NCBI GenBank assembly: GCA_010645155.1 | Contig: CM021318.1 | Location: forward strand, 5,999,421 to 6,063,420 | Length of the DNA: 64,000 bases | Origin: Tigriopus japonicus | Taxonomy: Eukaryota; Arthropoda; Copepoda; Harpacticoida; Harpacticidae | Direction of reading: 5' to 3' | In this document: piece after piece, positions 20,937 through 32,650 of the stretch | Layout: every line of letters starts with the position of its first letter | Numbering within the stretch: position 1 is the first letter of the stretch | Translations under genes and position numbers: made by a program | The notes under the pieces: generated by a model | What the model saw: only the letters and a program-made list of their open reading frames with translations | What the model was told of the DNA's origin: nothing | The model's database searches: none

Positions 20937-23139
20937 CTGAAAATAAATCAAGATTGGTGTGAGGCTAGCTAGCTCTTGAAGCATTTAGTTGATCAAGACG
21001 CTTTAGGTACTAGATTACTTTACTTTATTTCTTCTAACATTTAACCCAAACGAACGAGTCCCTAAGTAAATAAACAAACAAACAAAATCTCTGGCCTCCC
21101 CAAATTCTCTCGATCAACCGGCTTAGTGCACGGTAACAAAAGAGTGCATCCTTAAAGTGCGCCATCTAGTGCATTTTAGGTGGCAACAGCTTACAGATTC
21201 CATGAGATGCATGGATTTGTTGATAGCAATGACTTTACATTAGTTTTGGAAAAATCAAAGTTCCTCAAATGCTGTCTGAGACTAATGTAAGATCGTTGTA
21301 ATTTGCCAATCCATATATCTCATGGAATCTGCAAGATTAGCCAAATTCAATTTCCTATTTTATGACTTTACTCTTTTACACCAGTGCATGAAACCACTAT
21401 ATCCTTTCAATAACCTTGTTCTACCATTGGTGCCATAACTTTAAACATTTTCTCGAACAACTTCAATCATGGCCCTGTGTAACTAGTTACATTTTAAATG
21501 TAATTGAGACAGCTAAACACACATATCACTAAAAATGTGAAATTATGGCAAAAAAGACACTTTCATTGTACATGGTTTTTAAATCTTGAACTGGAAGATA
21601 AATGGAAGAGGAAGAGTTATCCTTTGCCATGCTTTAACACAAAAAATCAGCTCAAATAGTTTCTTTACCTCTTGGGTTTTTCCTTGGAAGGGGGACAGAC
21701 CCGACAATAAGACATAGCACAGAACACCAACGGACCACATGTCCGTAGTCAGCGTCACGGGTTCATATTCGATCACTTCTGGAGAGACAAAATCAGGCGT
21801 GCCTTCCGTTGCCCGAACTTCCTCATCTTGGGTTCCGAGTCGCCGAGCAAATCCGAAATCGATAATTTTGATTTGAAAGCTCTGAAATTTGTACAAATCC
21901 AATTTGAACGATAGTTTCCAGCTAATAAGGCTTTGAGTTAGTTCTTACATCAGGACTGACGCACACGATGTTTTCTGGTTTGATGTCCAGATGGACGACG
22001 TTTTGACAGGACAAATAGCGACAACCTTCGCAAATTTGTCGCATCAGCGCAGCAATATCTTCCTCCGAGAAATCTGTGTCGTTGTGAATGATTCGCTCAA
22101 AAAGTTGACCACCGGAGAGATATTCCAAAACTATGTAAAGTGAAAATCCAAAAAGTGAAGACAAGTTTTTTTCCGAGTAGGTGAAATTCTGGCATAAAAG
22201 CAAAGCAAAGCCGACTCTTGTTTATTTGACGTTTTCCGCAACCTTGAAGCATAAAAATGTCGTGTAGAGGAGGGCAAACACATTAATAAAGTTTGTTGTA
22301 TTCATTTCAATTTCAAGGATTTTATTCTGAGATTTGATGATCGAGAAGTCCATTAAAAGCAGAAGAAAATCGTCAGAAATTTCAGTTTTTATGACTTGCA
22401 ATGAACTTCTTGGCGATTAAATTTTAGAAATGTAAACAAATGATAGAAGCTTGATCATTTTTTTGCTCTCATTAAGAAGACATTGCTTTTTTTACTTTAG
22501 AGCGAGAAAGATGTAAAAGAAAAACAGTCTCCCATAACTACACACCACACCAAAATTTCACCTATTAAAAGATAAGTTTTTATCAAATCACTTTCCACTT
22601 TTATCGACAACTTTACATAGCATTTCCTTATAAGCTTAAAAAAGTTTGACAAAACAAAAATTGAAATATATTTCGGGCTAAGCCTGCATTAAAAGCATAC
22701 TTTGTAGAGGATGTTTAGGTCATCGAGGGCAATTGTCCCTGTCTAGGGATAACAGCTCTTTTCTCTGCGTCATGCAACCGCCTTTGCACCCGCTTTATTC
22801 CTACAACACAGTGCTCTCTCTTTCCCAATGTTTGCATACCATGTACTTTGTACCTTGAATGAAGTTGTCCGTGTCCTCAAAGGCCCCAATGAGGCGTAGC
22901 ACATTGGGATGATCAAAACTGTGGAGAAGGTCGATCTCATCCCGGATCCTTAATTTAATGGCGGCCTTGTCACAATGTATGAATTTGGCAGCATAAACAC
23001 TTTGCTCTTGGGAATGCATATCCCTCACTTTGAATACTTCTCCGAATTTGCCCTCCCCCAATTTGTCTAGGACCTCATAGTCCTGGTCAAACTTCAGGAT
23101 TGGCCAGATGGTCAAGTTTTGGCCAAGGTTCAAATCCAT
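20604..23139 (-). CDS. MLCK-type Ser/Thr protein kinase, 337 aa, 4 exons
   Basis: Exons 22854-23139, 21949-22130, 21669-21881 and 20604-20936 (minus) join in phase at GT-AG sites. The product is essentially one kinase domain: G-loop GEGKFGEV (28-35), ATP-anchoring Lys52 in AAKF, Glu68, HLDIKPEN (142-149, the HLD variant typical of the MLCK/DAPK/titin-kinase group), DFG (164-166), GTPDFVSPEV (183-192) and DMWSVGV. After the kinase end (HPWL, 277-279), a short basic tail with RLKMFISAKSRWTKC (308-322) resembles the calmodulin-binding segment of myosin light chain kinases. There are no Ig or FN3 domains, unlike stretchin, twitchin or titin. It likely phosphorylates a myosin light chain or cytoskeletal substrate under Ca/calmodulin control, which is inference. 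The ATG at 23139 is the first in frame; upstream exons are not excluded. Confidence 0.88.
21192..21337. repeat. Small palindromic MITE-like element
   Basis: Inverted arms AGATTCCATGAGAT-GC-ATGGATT (about 21195-21217) and AATCCATATATCTCATGGAATCT (about 21311-21333), with a second inner pair (TACATTAG and CTAATGTA). It lies in kinase intron 3, between exons 3 and 4. No target duplication was identified. Confidence 0.55.
21669..21881 (-). CDS. Kinase exon 3 (DFG to APE region)
   Basis: Acceptor AAATTTCAG, then IKIIDFGFARR, GTPDFVSPEV, TDMWSVGVLCYVLLSG. Ends KTQE before GTAAAG. Confidence 0.88.
21949..22130 (-). CDS. Kinase exon 2 (hinge and catalytic loop)
   Basis: Acceptor TTTACATAG. Contains LEYLSGGQLFERI and HLDIKPEN. 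Ends SPD before GTAAGA. Confidence 0.88.
22854..23139 (-). CDS. Kinase exon 1 (N-lobe)
   Basis: Start ATG in context AACAAAATGG. Contains the G-loop and Lys52. Ends CATTCAAG before GTACAA, phase 1, leading to VLEYLSGG in exon 2. Confidence 0.85.
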
Positions 23140-23197
23140 TTTGTTTTTGCTGAAGAATTTATGTCTTGGAGTTGCTTAATTTCGTCTTGGAATTTGC

Positions 23198-23419
23198 CTA
23201 AATGTCACTTGCAAGTTTCAACTTCTCAGGAGTGGCTGGAAATGCCGATCTTGAAAGCTTTCTTCTTTGCTCAAGGATCGTTTGAAAGGTTGTCGATTCG
23301 GACGGGAGTTTGTTTCGCCGTAGTCGGGCTTTTCCCACCATGCAGAGCGCCGATAACTTGATCTTTAAAATGCTTTCCCTCCATGATTGGTGTGTGTTTA
23401 CATGAGGATCTCGGAACAC
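23198..23419 (-). other. Open frame upstream of the kinase, probably leader
   Basis: A 73-codon minus-strand frame just 5' of the kinase start. It has no recognisable domain and ends before the kinase ATG. It is more likely 5' UTR than an independent gene. Confidence 0.2.
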
Positions 23420-24082
23420 AAAGACTCGCCCACTTTTGCCGCTGCTTTCCCGAGAGTACGGTACAATTGGAATGGGTCAGAGCTATATTTTGATCATGAT
23501 GATTCTGTTCGTCTTTATTAGTGTCTGTAACCCAACTAGCCTATTTTGGCTGTAAATCAAACTTGATGTCTTTGTGAATTTGTTTTTATCTAAATGACAA
23601 GGATGAGTTTCATTGACATCACACTCCTAGTTATTGAGCACCTTCATGACATTGAAAAAAAATCTCAAAAGCGTGAGGGTGCGTCTACAATGCAAGAGAA
23701 GAAATTTTGGGCAACTTCACACACTTAACAAAACAGACCTTTTGAATATTTTATCATAGAACCTTACCTTGGGAGGCTTGGACTTAGATTTCTCATATTT
23801 TGAAGTCTATGTCTAGAACTTGGTTGAAAAAAGTGAGCACATTGTTAGGTTTTCTTTAAAAATTACATATATTTCGCACTTTGTTCAGGACAGAACATTA
23901 GTTTTGATTGTATTAAAGAGACTTTTAGTCTTGGTTTTAATAGAATGTAGTAATTTTCTTTTAACTTTTTTTCAAAAAAAAATCATGGGTAACAATGGGT
24001 ATTTTGGTAAATATGATTCTCCAGAGCAGAAAAGGAACTGAAAGTTGAATGGCAACACATCCTCGGGTAATTGATCCCTTTT

Positions 24083-24523
24083 CTAGACTGTATTGACAGT
24101 GACGAGCTTGCCGGTCAGCTCAGCATGGAAGGAATACACCACCCAGATGCAGAATAAGGCTAGGCAGCACACAACTGCAGTGGAGATCCAAATAGATACG
24201 GCGGCGCCCAAGTTATTGGCCACAATGGCCAATCCAGACCAGACGCCCAAGACCGCGTACACAATCAAGGCCACGATGGTGAAGAACAAGTAGGGTAGGA
24301 GAAGTTTGGCGTTGTTCTTATAAGCTCCAAAGACCAGAAGCAAGCTCACAATCAGTTCTATGATTGTCACCACAAATCGAGGTAGAGCCGTAGTAAGGTC
24401 TTCATGTTGAGAGAAGAACCGAATGACATCAAGGATGGCCACAATGGAGCTGATGATACCAATAATCAAGGCTCCGGTTCGGAGTGTACAGCCGCAGCAA
24501 CATTGATTCAAGTATCTACCCAT
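24083..24523 (-). CDS. Four-TM membrane protein, 146 aa (LAPTM-like)
   Basis: Intron-less coding exon. ATG at 24523 (MGRYLNQCC); the acceptor TTTTATTTCAG at about 24533 implies a 5' UTR exon upstream. The cysteine-rich start CCCGCTLRTGALIIG is followed by four hydrophobic segments (about residues 15-35, 48-66, 74-102 and 108-134) and a short tail with a Tyr (WVVYSF). The CCxC...LRTG opening and size resemble small arthropod tetraspan proteins related to LAPTM/MARVEL-type families, which sit in endosomal or plasma membranes. The exact family and role are not established. The nearest minus-strand AATAAA I noticed downstream is at 23513-23518. Confidence 0.75.
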   Translation of the reverse strand: MGRYLNQCCCGCTLRTGALIIGIISSIVAILDVIRFFSQHEDLTTALPRFVVTIIELIVSLLLVFGAYKNNAKLLLPYLFFTIVALIVYAVLGVWSGLAIVANNLGAAVSIWISTAVVCCLALFCIWVVYSFHAELTGKLVTVNTV

Positions 24524-24533
24524 GATGACTGAA

Positions 24534-27149
24534 ATAAAACAAAAACATAAAAAAAATATGCGTAACAAACTTGCTTTTCTATACCTAGGTTTTAATAAAG
24601 GAAACACAAGGTTGAGCAAAATATTGACCCCCCTTTGTAAACCCCTCCCCGGATGTCAATGTCAATTTCCGCAAAACGCGGAATTTGTTCTTCTTGTTAA
24701 CCTGAATAAGAGAAAACCGACTTACTTAAAGTCCAGTTTGTGAGTTTCTTGCCTTGTGATGATCCTACACCTGATAGTGTCTTAACTAACTATACAAATG
24801 CATTATGTGTATTGTAATCCTCCACATATGTGCCTTGATTTTCAGTCTCACATTCCATAGTAGTTAAACACCCCTTAGTCGAGGTGTTTTGCACCAGGAT
24901 TGCCGGGAACTTTTCGTTATTTGACACCTGCTAGGTCGTTATTTTCTCCGTCGCGGCACTTGCTATTAGAGGCTCTACAATAAATCACGTTTCGGAACGG
25001 AGTCCTCTGACTACTCAAAGTGAATATTTGAGGCAAGTTTCAATTGCATATTCACGGTTTGTCGTTACTAGGAATGAAAGACACTCGTTTCATGCGATTG
25101 CGCTTCCTTGGACTTTTTTATACGGTTAGAAGCGCCAATTTTTTGCTTGCTTGTTGTTGTGCGTTATTGACTTGCAAAGCAAGAAGTAAATTGTTGCGGT
25201 TTGGAATAAATCAATGTTTATGCAAACAGAAAAGGAATGGTTGACAAGGCTACAGAAGCTCATCTTGATTTTATTATTTAAAACTTCTTTAGAGCTCCTT
25301 TAAAAGTCTGCCAAATCGAGCTGAAGTATGTTAAGATGCTAAATATTAAAGACCCAACGAAATCAAAAGCTGTTGCATCAAAAGAGTCGAACTTTGACAC
25401 GATAAGAGGTGAAAAAGCTAAATGTCAAAAAGTTTGTGAATGGATCAACCTTAAAAACGAAATAATTCAACAATACATTCTTCCTCTTTTTAACACATTC
25501 ATTGCTCAATGATAAATAACACTCAACTTCAAACCAAGAATAATTGAAGCACCCATAAAGGCTTAAAATCCCATATCGACTCAGCAACGGTATAAAACTC
25601 GATTATCCCAAAACAAAGCCATTTCTTAAGCGGACATTTGGAAAACTCTAGACAAAGCATTCCAAGCATTGACACTGAGATGCCATCACACATCTTTAGC
25701 TTTAAAAATGACTCATGTGTCATCTGCTTTTGGATCCTTGAAACAAGTGACCAGATGTTGAGATTTTCTCATCTTTACAAAGTATTTTTGCTGGCAATGA
25801 TATGTACCATTCAGGTCTGCTCACTTAGATACAGATGTGGAAACTGAAATGAATACAGTCTTCAACTGATTGTTTTTGCTCCTCTTTAAAATCTCCAAAC
25901 TTAAAAGCTCTCAGAGGTGGGTAGAGTCATTGACGTGTTTTATGTGGGTTTCCAAATATGTCTGTCCAAACATTCTCTTCAGAGTGGAAGCCTAGCTGCT
26001 TAATGGTGATATTCCGAGACTCAGCCCATTCATCACTGAATTTGGAGGGAAACACTTGACTTTTAAGCGTCTATTTGGGTGTGACTCGCAAAGCTTGGCT
26101 TTTATCCAAATTGCTCCCCGTCTGCCGTTGTTACCAAGAGTTATTTTGGAATCCTCCTATCTAACACTTTAACCCTTTTACGGACTTTTCCTTTCTTATT
26201 AACAGTACACTATTGTTGCCCATGTGTTCACGGATTAGTGTTACATTTTAACTCACCTTATTAAAGCTTTGAAAGTTGTTGGACGTTAGATATGACGGGA
26301 ACTTGTTCACTCCATGTATATTTACGAACCTCCGTTTGAAAAATGAGTAGATTGCCCGTTCCAGAAAGTTTGGAACCTGAAAGCCAGCCCAACCCATTTT
26401 CCTTCTGGAATGTCTAGCGCAACGTTGGCCAGTTTGCCTCTCTTAACATCATGGCAAGCCTGCTCTTCAAAGCTTCTCTGAGGCGGACGCCGGGCGCAAA
26501 ATACATCTGTGGTGCGTATTTCGACGCAACAATCGCTTACCGTAGGACGCGAACCCAGCTAGCAGGTGAACCAAAAAGGTCTGCGATAATGTTGCGGCAC
26601 TGCAATATATTCGAAATTTTTATTTGCAAGATAGGTATTCAATGTCAACCATCAATTAAGAATAAAGCTTTAAGCTTAGAAATGATGCCCTCTGTTCTCT
26701 CAATTTTGTGAAACTCATTTTGGAAAAAAAAATAAAAAAGTGGGACAAGTAAGTTAATGAACTATAAAAGTTATCTTTCCTCAAAAGAGGCTCATTCAAA
26801 AAGCTTTAGGAGGCAAATCCAAACATTCAAATGATGTATATGCGTTTGAAAAATTGAAAAGGCACAAAATAGTGAAAAATGAGTCTCAAACACAACACCA
26901 TCATTTCTTCAATGGGCCTGTTTGGTCTCTTCAAAATGATAACAAACAATGGATTTTGCATCCTCTTGATTAGCCATCCATGTTCCAAAGGCACAGAAAA
27001 GGTGATGGAAACTTGGCTTGCCTGTGGCTTGAGGAAGGAGAGATGTGAGTTGAACACGTTTAACAACAGTTAGTCAGCGACATCTAACTTTTTGTAGGAA
27101 AGTTCACGGTGAGTGAATCAGTTTTGGCAGACCTGTGTCAGTAACTTCT
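24534..27149. other. Gene-poor stretch
   Basis: No protein domain recognised in any frame. It probably includes the promoter and 5' UTR of the four-TM gene near 24534-24800. Confidence 0.5.
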
Positions 27150-27342
27150 AAAATGTAATTAATTACGATTACAAGTACATTGGTCTTAAAAGTAATTAAA
27201 TACAATAACAGTTACTTTATCTCGAAATGTAATTAATTACAATTACAATGATCTTAAATGTGATTAACTACAATTACAATGATTTTAAATGTAAGTAAGT
27301 ATATTTACAATTATTTGGAAATGTAATTTCAATTACAACTAC
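27150..27342. repeat. Degenerate tandem repeat, about 31 bp unit
   Basis: About six diverged units of the type AAATGTAATTAATTACAATT plus ACAATGATCTT. Purely AT-rich and itself rich in inverted TAATTA motifs. Similar arrays often lie inside DNA transposons, but I found no terminal repeats around it. Confidence 0.75.
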
Positions 27343-30300
27343 ACCAAAGGTCTGGTTTTTAGAACAGATTGTAAACATGAGTGATTGGCTTTATCAAATG
27401 ACAATAGCGTGTTGGGCACAAAGATGAATTAATCTACTTTCAAGAACAATGGAAACTTGTTAAACATATGCACCCTCATTCCGTAATTTGTCATGTCAGA
27501 TATCTGTAACAATTTTCATCCTATTTTGGTTTGTGGGTCGATTCCAATTCCTTGGAAAAGGGTAATTGTATATGTACATGATCTACAGTAACTAGATACC
27601 AGTTCTTTTAAGGTAACCCTTTACCTTCAAGGTGATACTTTTTTTGTGTCACTTGAGATTCATGGTGCACAAATTTCATAACTGCTTATTCCTTTTCAAA
27701 ACAGGTGCTTGGAAAGACGAAGATTAAAAAGTGGATATTTATGAATTCTTCAATTAGGTGCATAATAGGAACATATCCTACCTTGCTTTATTGATTGAAT
27801 TTGAACATGAAGTAAGTGTGATTGTAGTCAGTTAACTGATCTGCTGATCTACTGATAACTGATAAGCGAATCTGACTCAATATTTTTTTCTTTATTATTG
27901 ATTATTTTTTTAACTACAAAATTTGGGACGAAAGTTTGCAATGTTTTGCATTTTTAATGTTAAAGTTAATTGTAATATTGTTGTAATATTATGTTTTTTT
28001 AAAGTGACATAAAAACATTTGGGTCTAGTTTAATCTAGGACTAACCTTTGACTAGATGGCGCCACCTTCAAACAAATTTGAAATCTACCAATTGTTGCTA
28101 CCTAAAGCAAACGTTTCTTTAAAAATAAAAATGGTTGGTTAACTGTACTAGAGACTCTAAACTGTACCAAAACAAACAAATAACGTTGCTGGGGAGAGCC
28201 AACTTATATTTTGAAACAACATCTCTGGCCAACAAGGCAAGCGAGAAATGCAAAAGAAATGTGCCTGAGCCTCTTGAACTCATGACTGAGTGGGCGAAGA
28301 GATCAATCCAATGGTGATCTGCAATTTGTGTGGGCAGTGAATCACTCAATAATCTCTTCTCGACCCATTTGGCCATAGATTGATAGTTGAATTCCATCTT
28401 CCGCGCTTATTTTCTCACGCTTTAAGAAAAAATGAGACGTTTCTAGGTTACGAGGCTATCCATAGAATGTTGCGTCATGGATAAAAAAATTGTTGGATCA
28501 CACATAAACAGTTAAGCTAAAAGGAAGGTGGGATCATCAAGGGGGGCGACAAACTCAGGTTTACCATTACCACAGATATAAGTCGCGAAGCGACCAGATA
28601 CACACAACTGCCGTGGCATCTGTTGCCAGTGGATTCAAACTTTGTCACTCATGGTTGTTGTCGTCGTTGACACCAAGAGCGCAGTCCGTTATGAAATGTA
28701 CTATCCCGTTGCATTTGAGAATTTCTTCCCATTGAGGAAAACAGGTTTTCTCCCCTCCTCTGTTCTCTACGTACTTTGGCTTTAATGTGGCTGTTGCTGC
28801 CGGTCAGCTCCTTTCTTCTCTGTTTTGCTCGGAGTTGGGCTCACAATGGTCGACTGGAGATGTCTGGCTTGAAAGAGTTGAGATTCTTCTAGATTACTTA
28901 ATGACATTTGAGAAAGAATCGACTCTTCTGATTCATTTAGTTCAGAGATTAGAGGTCCCTAGGAAACGCCACTGAGTTGTTGGTTTATGAATTAGGGTCA
29001 GACTTGCAACAAAAATTGAGCCGAGAGTGAACAAGCAGATGCACTTTCTATACTTCAGGCATATCTGCGCACAGAGTCACTTTTAACAATTTCAACCAAC
29101 AGATGTCATGGCAAGGTTGTGAGTCTTTAGATATATTATATCAGCCCAAGCCGTCTTTGCCATTACATTTCGCCAGAGGACGCATTGTACTAAAATTGTC
29201 GCGTAAGTGAGTGCGAGACAGGCAACTACGCACCAAAAAATCAGCTGAACGGCTGTTAAGAATTCTGCCGAAATACGAGCAGACAGCCGGCTGGCTGCCC
29301 AAGCAAGCCTCAAATCAATGTGCGCCCCCTGGGGATCATCCGCAAATCGCTAACACGACACCCTCAGTTAGGTTGAGTTTTACCCGTTATACCTGAAGAG
29401 ACTAGTGTGGTGTATTTAGAAAGTAACAAAGGGGCAGGCTGTTATTTTTATATACTTAACCTAATCGAACCAACTGAATCTAGCCCAGGTCAATAAGGGC
29501 CTAAGGCTTAAATCTACAAAATTCTAATTTCTAAATTGTGGTACACGTAAATTTTTGCTTTCCTTAAGAAATAGACTAATAACTTATGAATTTATATTAC
29601 TCAGATTGAGCACAAAATTCTTAGTTAAACTGATATGGAGTCAACACTTAAAGAGGAATCTGCCTCAAGATCTAAGATTATGGTAACAAGTTTAAGACAA
29701 GGATAGCTTGCCCTTGTTTTGCCTTCATCTATTGACAGGTTTTTCAGCTTTCATAACGAGCAATTTCAAGTTGGAATTTTGGAAAACGTGGATGACTTTT
29801 GATCATGGAATATTTTAAAAGCTCTGCTTTACAAGTCAATTCAATTAACCTCTGAAGTGGAAAATATGTTAAATCGGTTTACGAAACTTTGTCTTGAATC
29901 AATCTACAAGGTACGAACATCCAGAACTCCCCCGAGAACATGAACTTAGATTAAACGATAAGAGAATAATTTATCCTTTTCTTGAAACAGGACGACTGAT
30001 GGCCTGTCAACTACATGCGGACAAAGTATGGAAACAATATATTGCCTCTAATGGGAGTGATAACCGTATCATTTTACGGACCTGCTGCCGTCTCTAACTG
30101 CTGTTAGCAGTGGAGGCTTGCCAAAAAAATCTCAGTTTTCAAGGGTCAGATTTTCGAAAAATGTTGCATTTATGGGCAATGGCATGGTTAATGCATGTTG
30201 AGAAGTATTGCAAAGTAATTTGAAAACAAATGGAGAAATTGGAAGCCTTCAATTAAACAAATTATTTGTTTTTAGGTTTAGTTGCCCCAGGAACTGATCT

Positions 30301-31792
30301 CCTCTGGCCATCTTGTTATTCAAAGTCGGGCATTCCTAATTTCAAAGTTCGGAAGAACCCTCTCAACTTAGTATGTAGCGAAATTTTAGATAAAAGCAAC
30401 AAAACATACTTTTTTGCAAATACAATGTCAAGAATTGCTATTTCAACTTCAATTTGTGCAGATAAGAAAGGCATTGTTGCAATCACCAGGCCTAAACTTT
30501 CGCTTTAGTTACCTCGCACGCTCATCAGAATCACAGGTCTTCCGAACTTTTTTTCCCGCCAAAAATAATGACGTCACTAGTAATTGCTGTAATTGACGTT
30601 CACGATTCAAAACGTGGTGTGTACACACAAGAAAGAGACCCGGTCTATGTAGTAACTTCTATTGCTTTTTATGCTAGTTTTATCAGTATTTGGTGTTTCC
30701 TTTTCGTTTCATTCTAGAGCCATTTATTCTAACTTCAAATGCTGTGTACTTGTAATGCACCAAAATTGCATTGGTTTGTCACAACGGTGTTTAAAAGTCC
30801 ACTAGTCTGAAACCTTCCCCAACTCCTTTTTTAAGGTCTGAAATTGGTCGCTCTGATTTGGTTGACGGCCCCACTTGCCTTCTCCTTTTCCCTTTTTTCT
30901 CCTTCCTCATATGTAGAGGGTGACTAATTTTGAAACTGAAGTTGACGTTTTAAACGTGTAATAACTTCAAAACGAGGCAAAAATCTTGATGTCCTTAAAA
31001 TTTAAGACTGTTTTTTGAAACAATAAGTAACAATTTGCTGTTAACTGCTGCCAATTACAAATCACAGAGGATGTACCAGAGGCATTCAAACTTAGCAGAG
31101 TGAAGAGCGTATTTTCGGAATTTCTCTTTTTTACACCACAGGTCATGCCATAAATGCCGCTTGAGGTCGCTTTTTTCGATTGAATCGTGAACGTCGTATG
31201 GTCCTGTTTTAAACAAAACTGATTTTGATGATTGTTGATGCTAATACTCTTTTTACCTCCTAATGTAATTCTAATTTTTGCATGAGCAAGAATTTTCTTT
31301 CATGTAGCTGAAATATTTCTTCATGGGAACCGGGTGTTTCAGCTGAAAGTGAAAGTCGCTAAATATAAACATATGAATGCATAATTTTTTTAAAATCTAA
31401 TTTTGGAAATGGGAAGAAGTTGGAGGAATGCAACTTCAAGAAATCAAACAATTTAGGTTTTACCAATAATTTTCATCCAAAAGAAGGAAAGTCAATGCTG
31501 CTAAAACTTTGCCGATTAAAGTCATCACTTCAGGTCAAAGGTACAATGCAATACTAGATTTTTTTGAGTAAAAGTTTCGTGATTCTTTCAAAAAAGCAAT
31601 TCCCTCTCACGGCACAAATCTCACCTTGAGGGTGTATTTTCCAAGAGTGGACAAAGTTCGTTTTTATGTTTAAAAAATACTTAAATCTGGAGCACTAATT
31701 CCATCCATCCATGAAAATAACTTTTATCTTTTATATTATCTTAAATTAAAAAAAATCTTGTTTGGTAATATCAAAAACCAAACTTATAAAAA
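27343..31792. other. Gene-poor stretch
   Basis: No coding region supported. Open frames of up to 90 codons (28119-28397, 29092-29313) show no motif and no paired splice sites. Confidence 0.5.
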
Positions 31793-32499
31793 TAGAGCGG
31801 CCGAAAATATTTAATTTTCAAGGCCAAATATTTAAATAATATTTAAGGAAAAAACATCAAAATACTTCAGAAAATATTTAAAAAGCACCTAAATATTTAA
31901 AAAAAGTTGAAATTTGTAGGTATTCAGGGGAAATAAATTCGTATTTTTAGAGCTTCTTCTGTATTCAAAATCCGATTTTTTGATGAAAATATTGCAACGA
32001 CGAAAATGCAGGTAGACAAATCTTTAGTGGAAAACATTCATACCATGTAGTGAAAATTGGTTATTCTTGACAGTCTTTATTTTTACCCTAGATTTAATCA
32101 AAATGTTATTTTGGTTGAACATTGAACCCATAGTTTCCCTAATTTTCTTATGGTTGGAGCTGTGCTTTTCTTCTCTAGATTCAAATCCGTTAATGTAATT
32201 TTCAAGGCCAAACCGACCAAAAATTTCTTTCCCACGCAGAATACTTTCCCAATTTAGTTGTTGACTATTCACCTCAAAAATTGGCTTAATAATTAAAAAA
32301 AAGAGAGATTTTGAAAATTTTGTTTCGGGAAGGTCAGATTGTTTGCCAATATTTCAAAAGATATGCGGAAATCATGATGATTCTTGATATAATTCAAAGA
32401 AACAGGGAATTTTCCTTTAGTTTTGGAAGAAAAAGCCCAAATATTTAAAAAGTGCACAATACGGTAAAATACTTAAATTAAATATTTTCGGCCCCTCTA
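31793..32499. mobile_element. TIR element, 707 bp, hAT-like ends
   Basis: The inverted ends TAGAGCGGCCGAAAATATTT and its near-complement (one mismatch in the first 25 bases) bound a 707-bp non-coding segment rich in AAATATTTAAA motifs. The TAGAGGGGCC-type start resembles hAT MITEs. No matching 8-bp flanks were found (TATAAAAA versus CTTACATC), so the insertion is old or the limits are off. Confidence 0.65.
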
Positions 32500-32644
32500 C
32501 TTACATCGACCACGAGTCACTTTTTGTCATGGTGAAACTCTCATCACTCAATGATCAATGAGTAATCATAAGACCATAAATAGTAAAAGAGATTGGCCAA
32601 TTATCGTATTATGATAAATTAACAACGAGTGATTTCTAAGAAAC

Positions 32645-32650
32645 TTTATT
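32645..32650 (-). terminator. Candidate poly(A) signal of staufen
   Basis: First AATAAA on the minus strand downstream of the Staufen stop at 34406. It would imply a 3' UTR of about 1.75 kb. Long 3' UTRs are plausible for this gene, but this is only a position-based guess. Confidence 0.3.
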
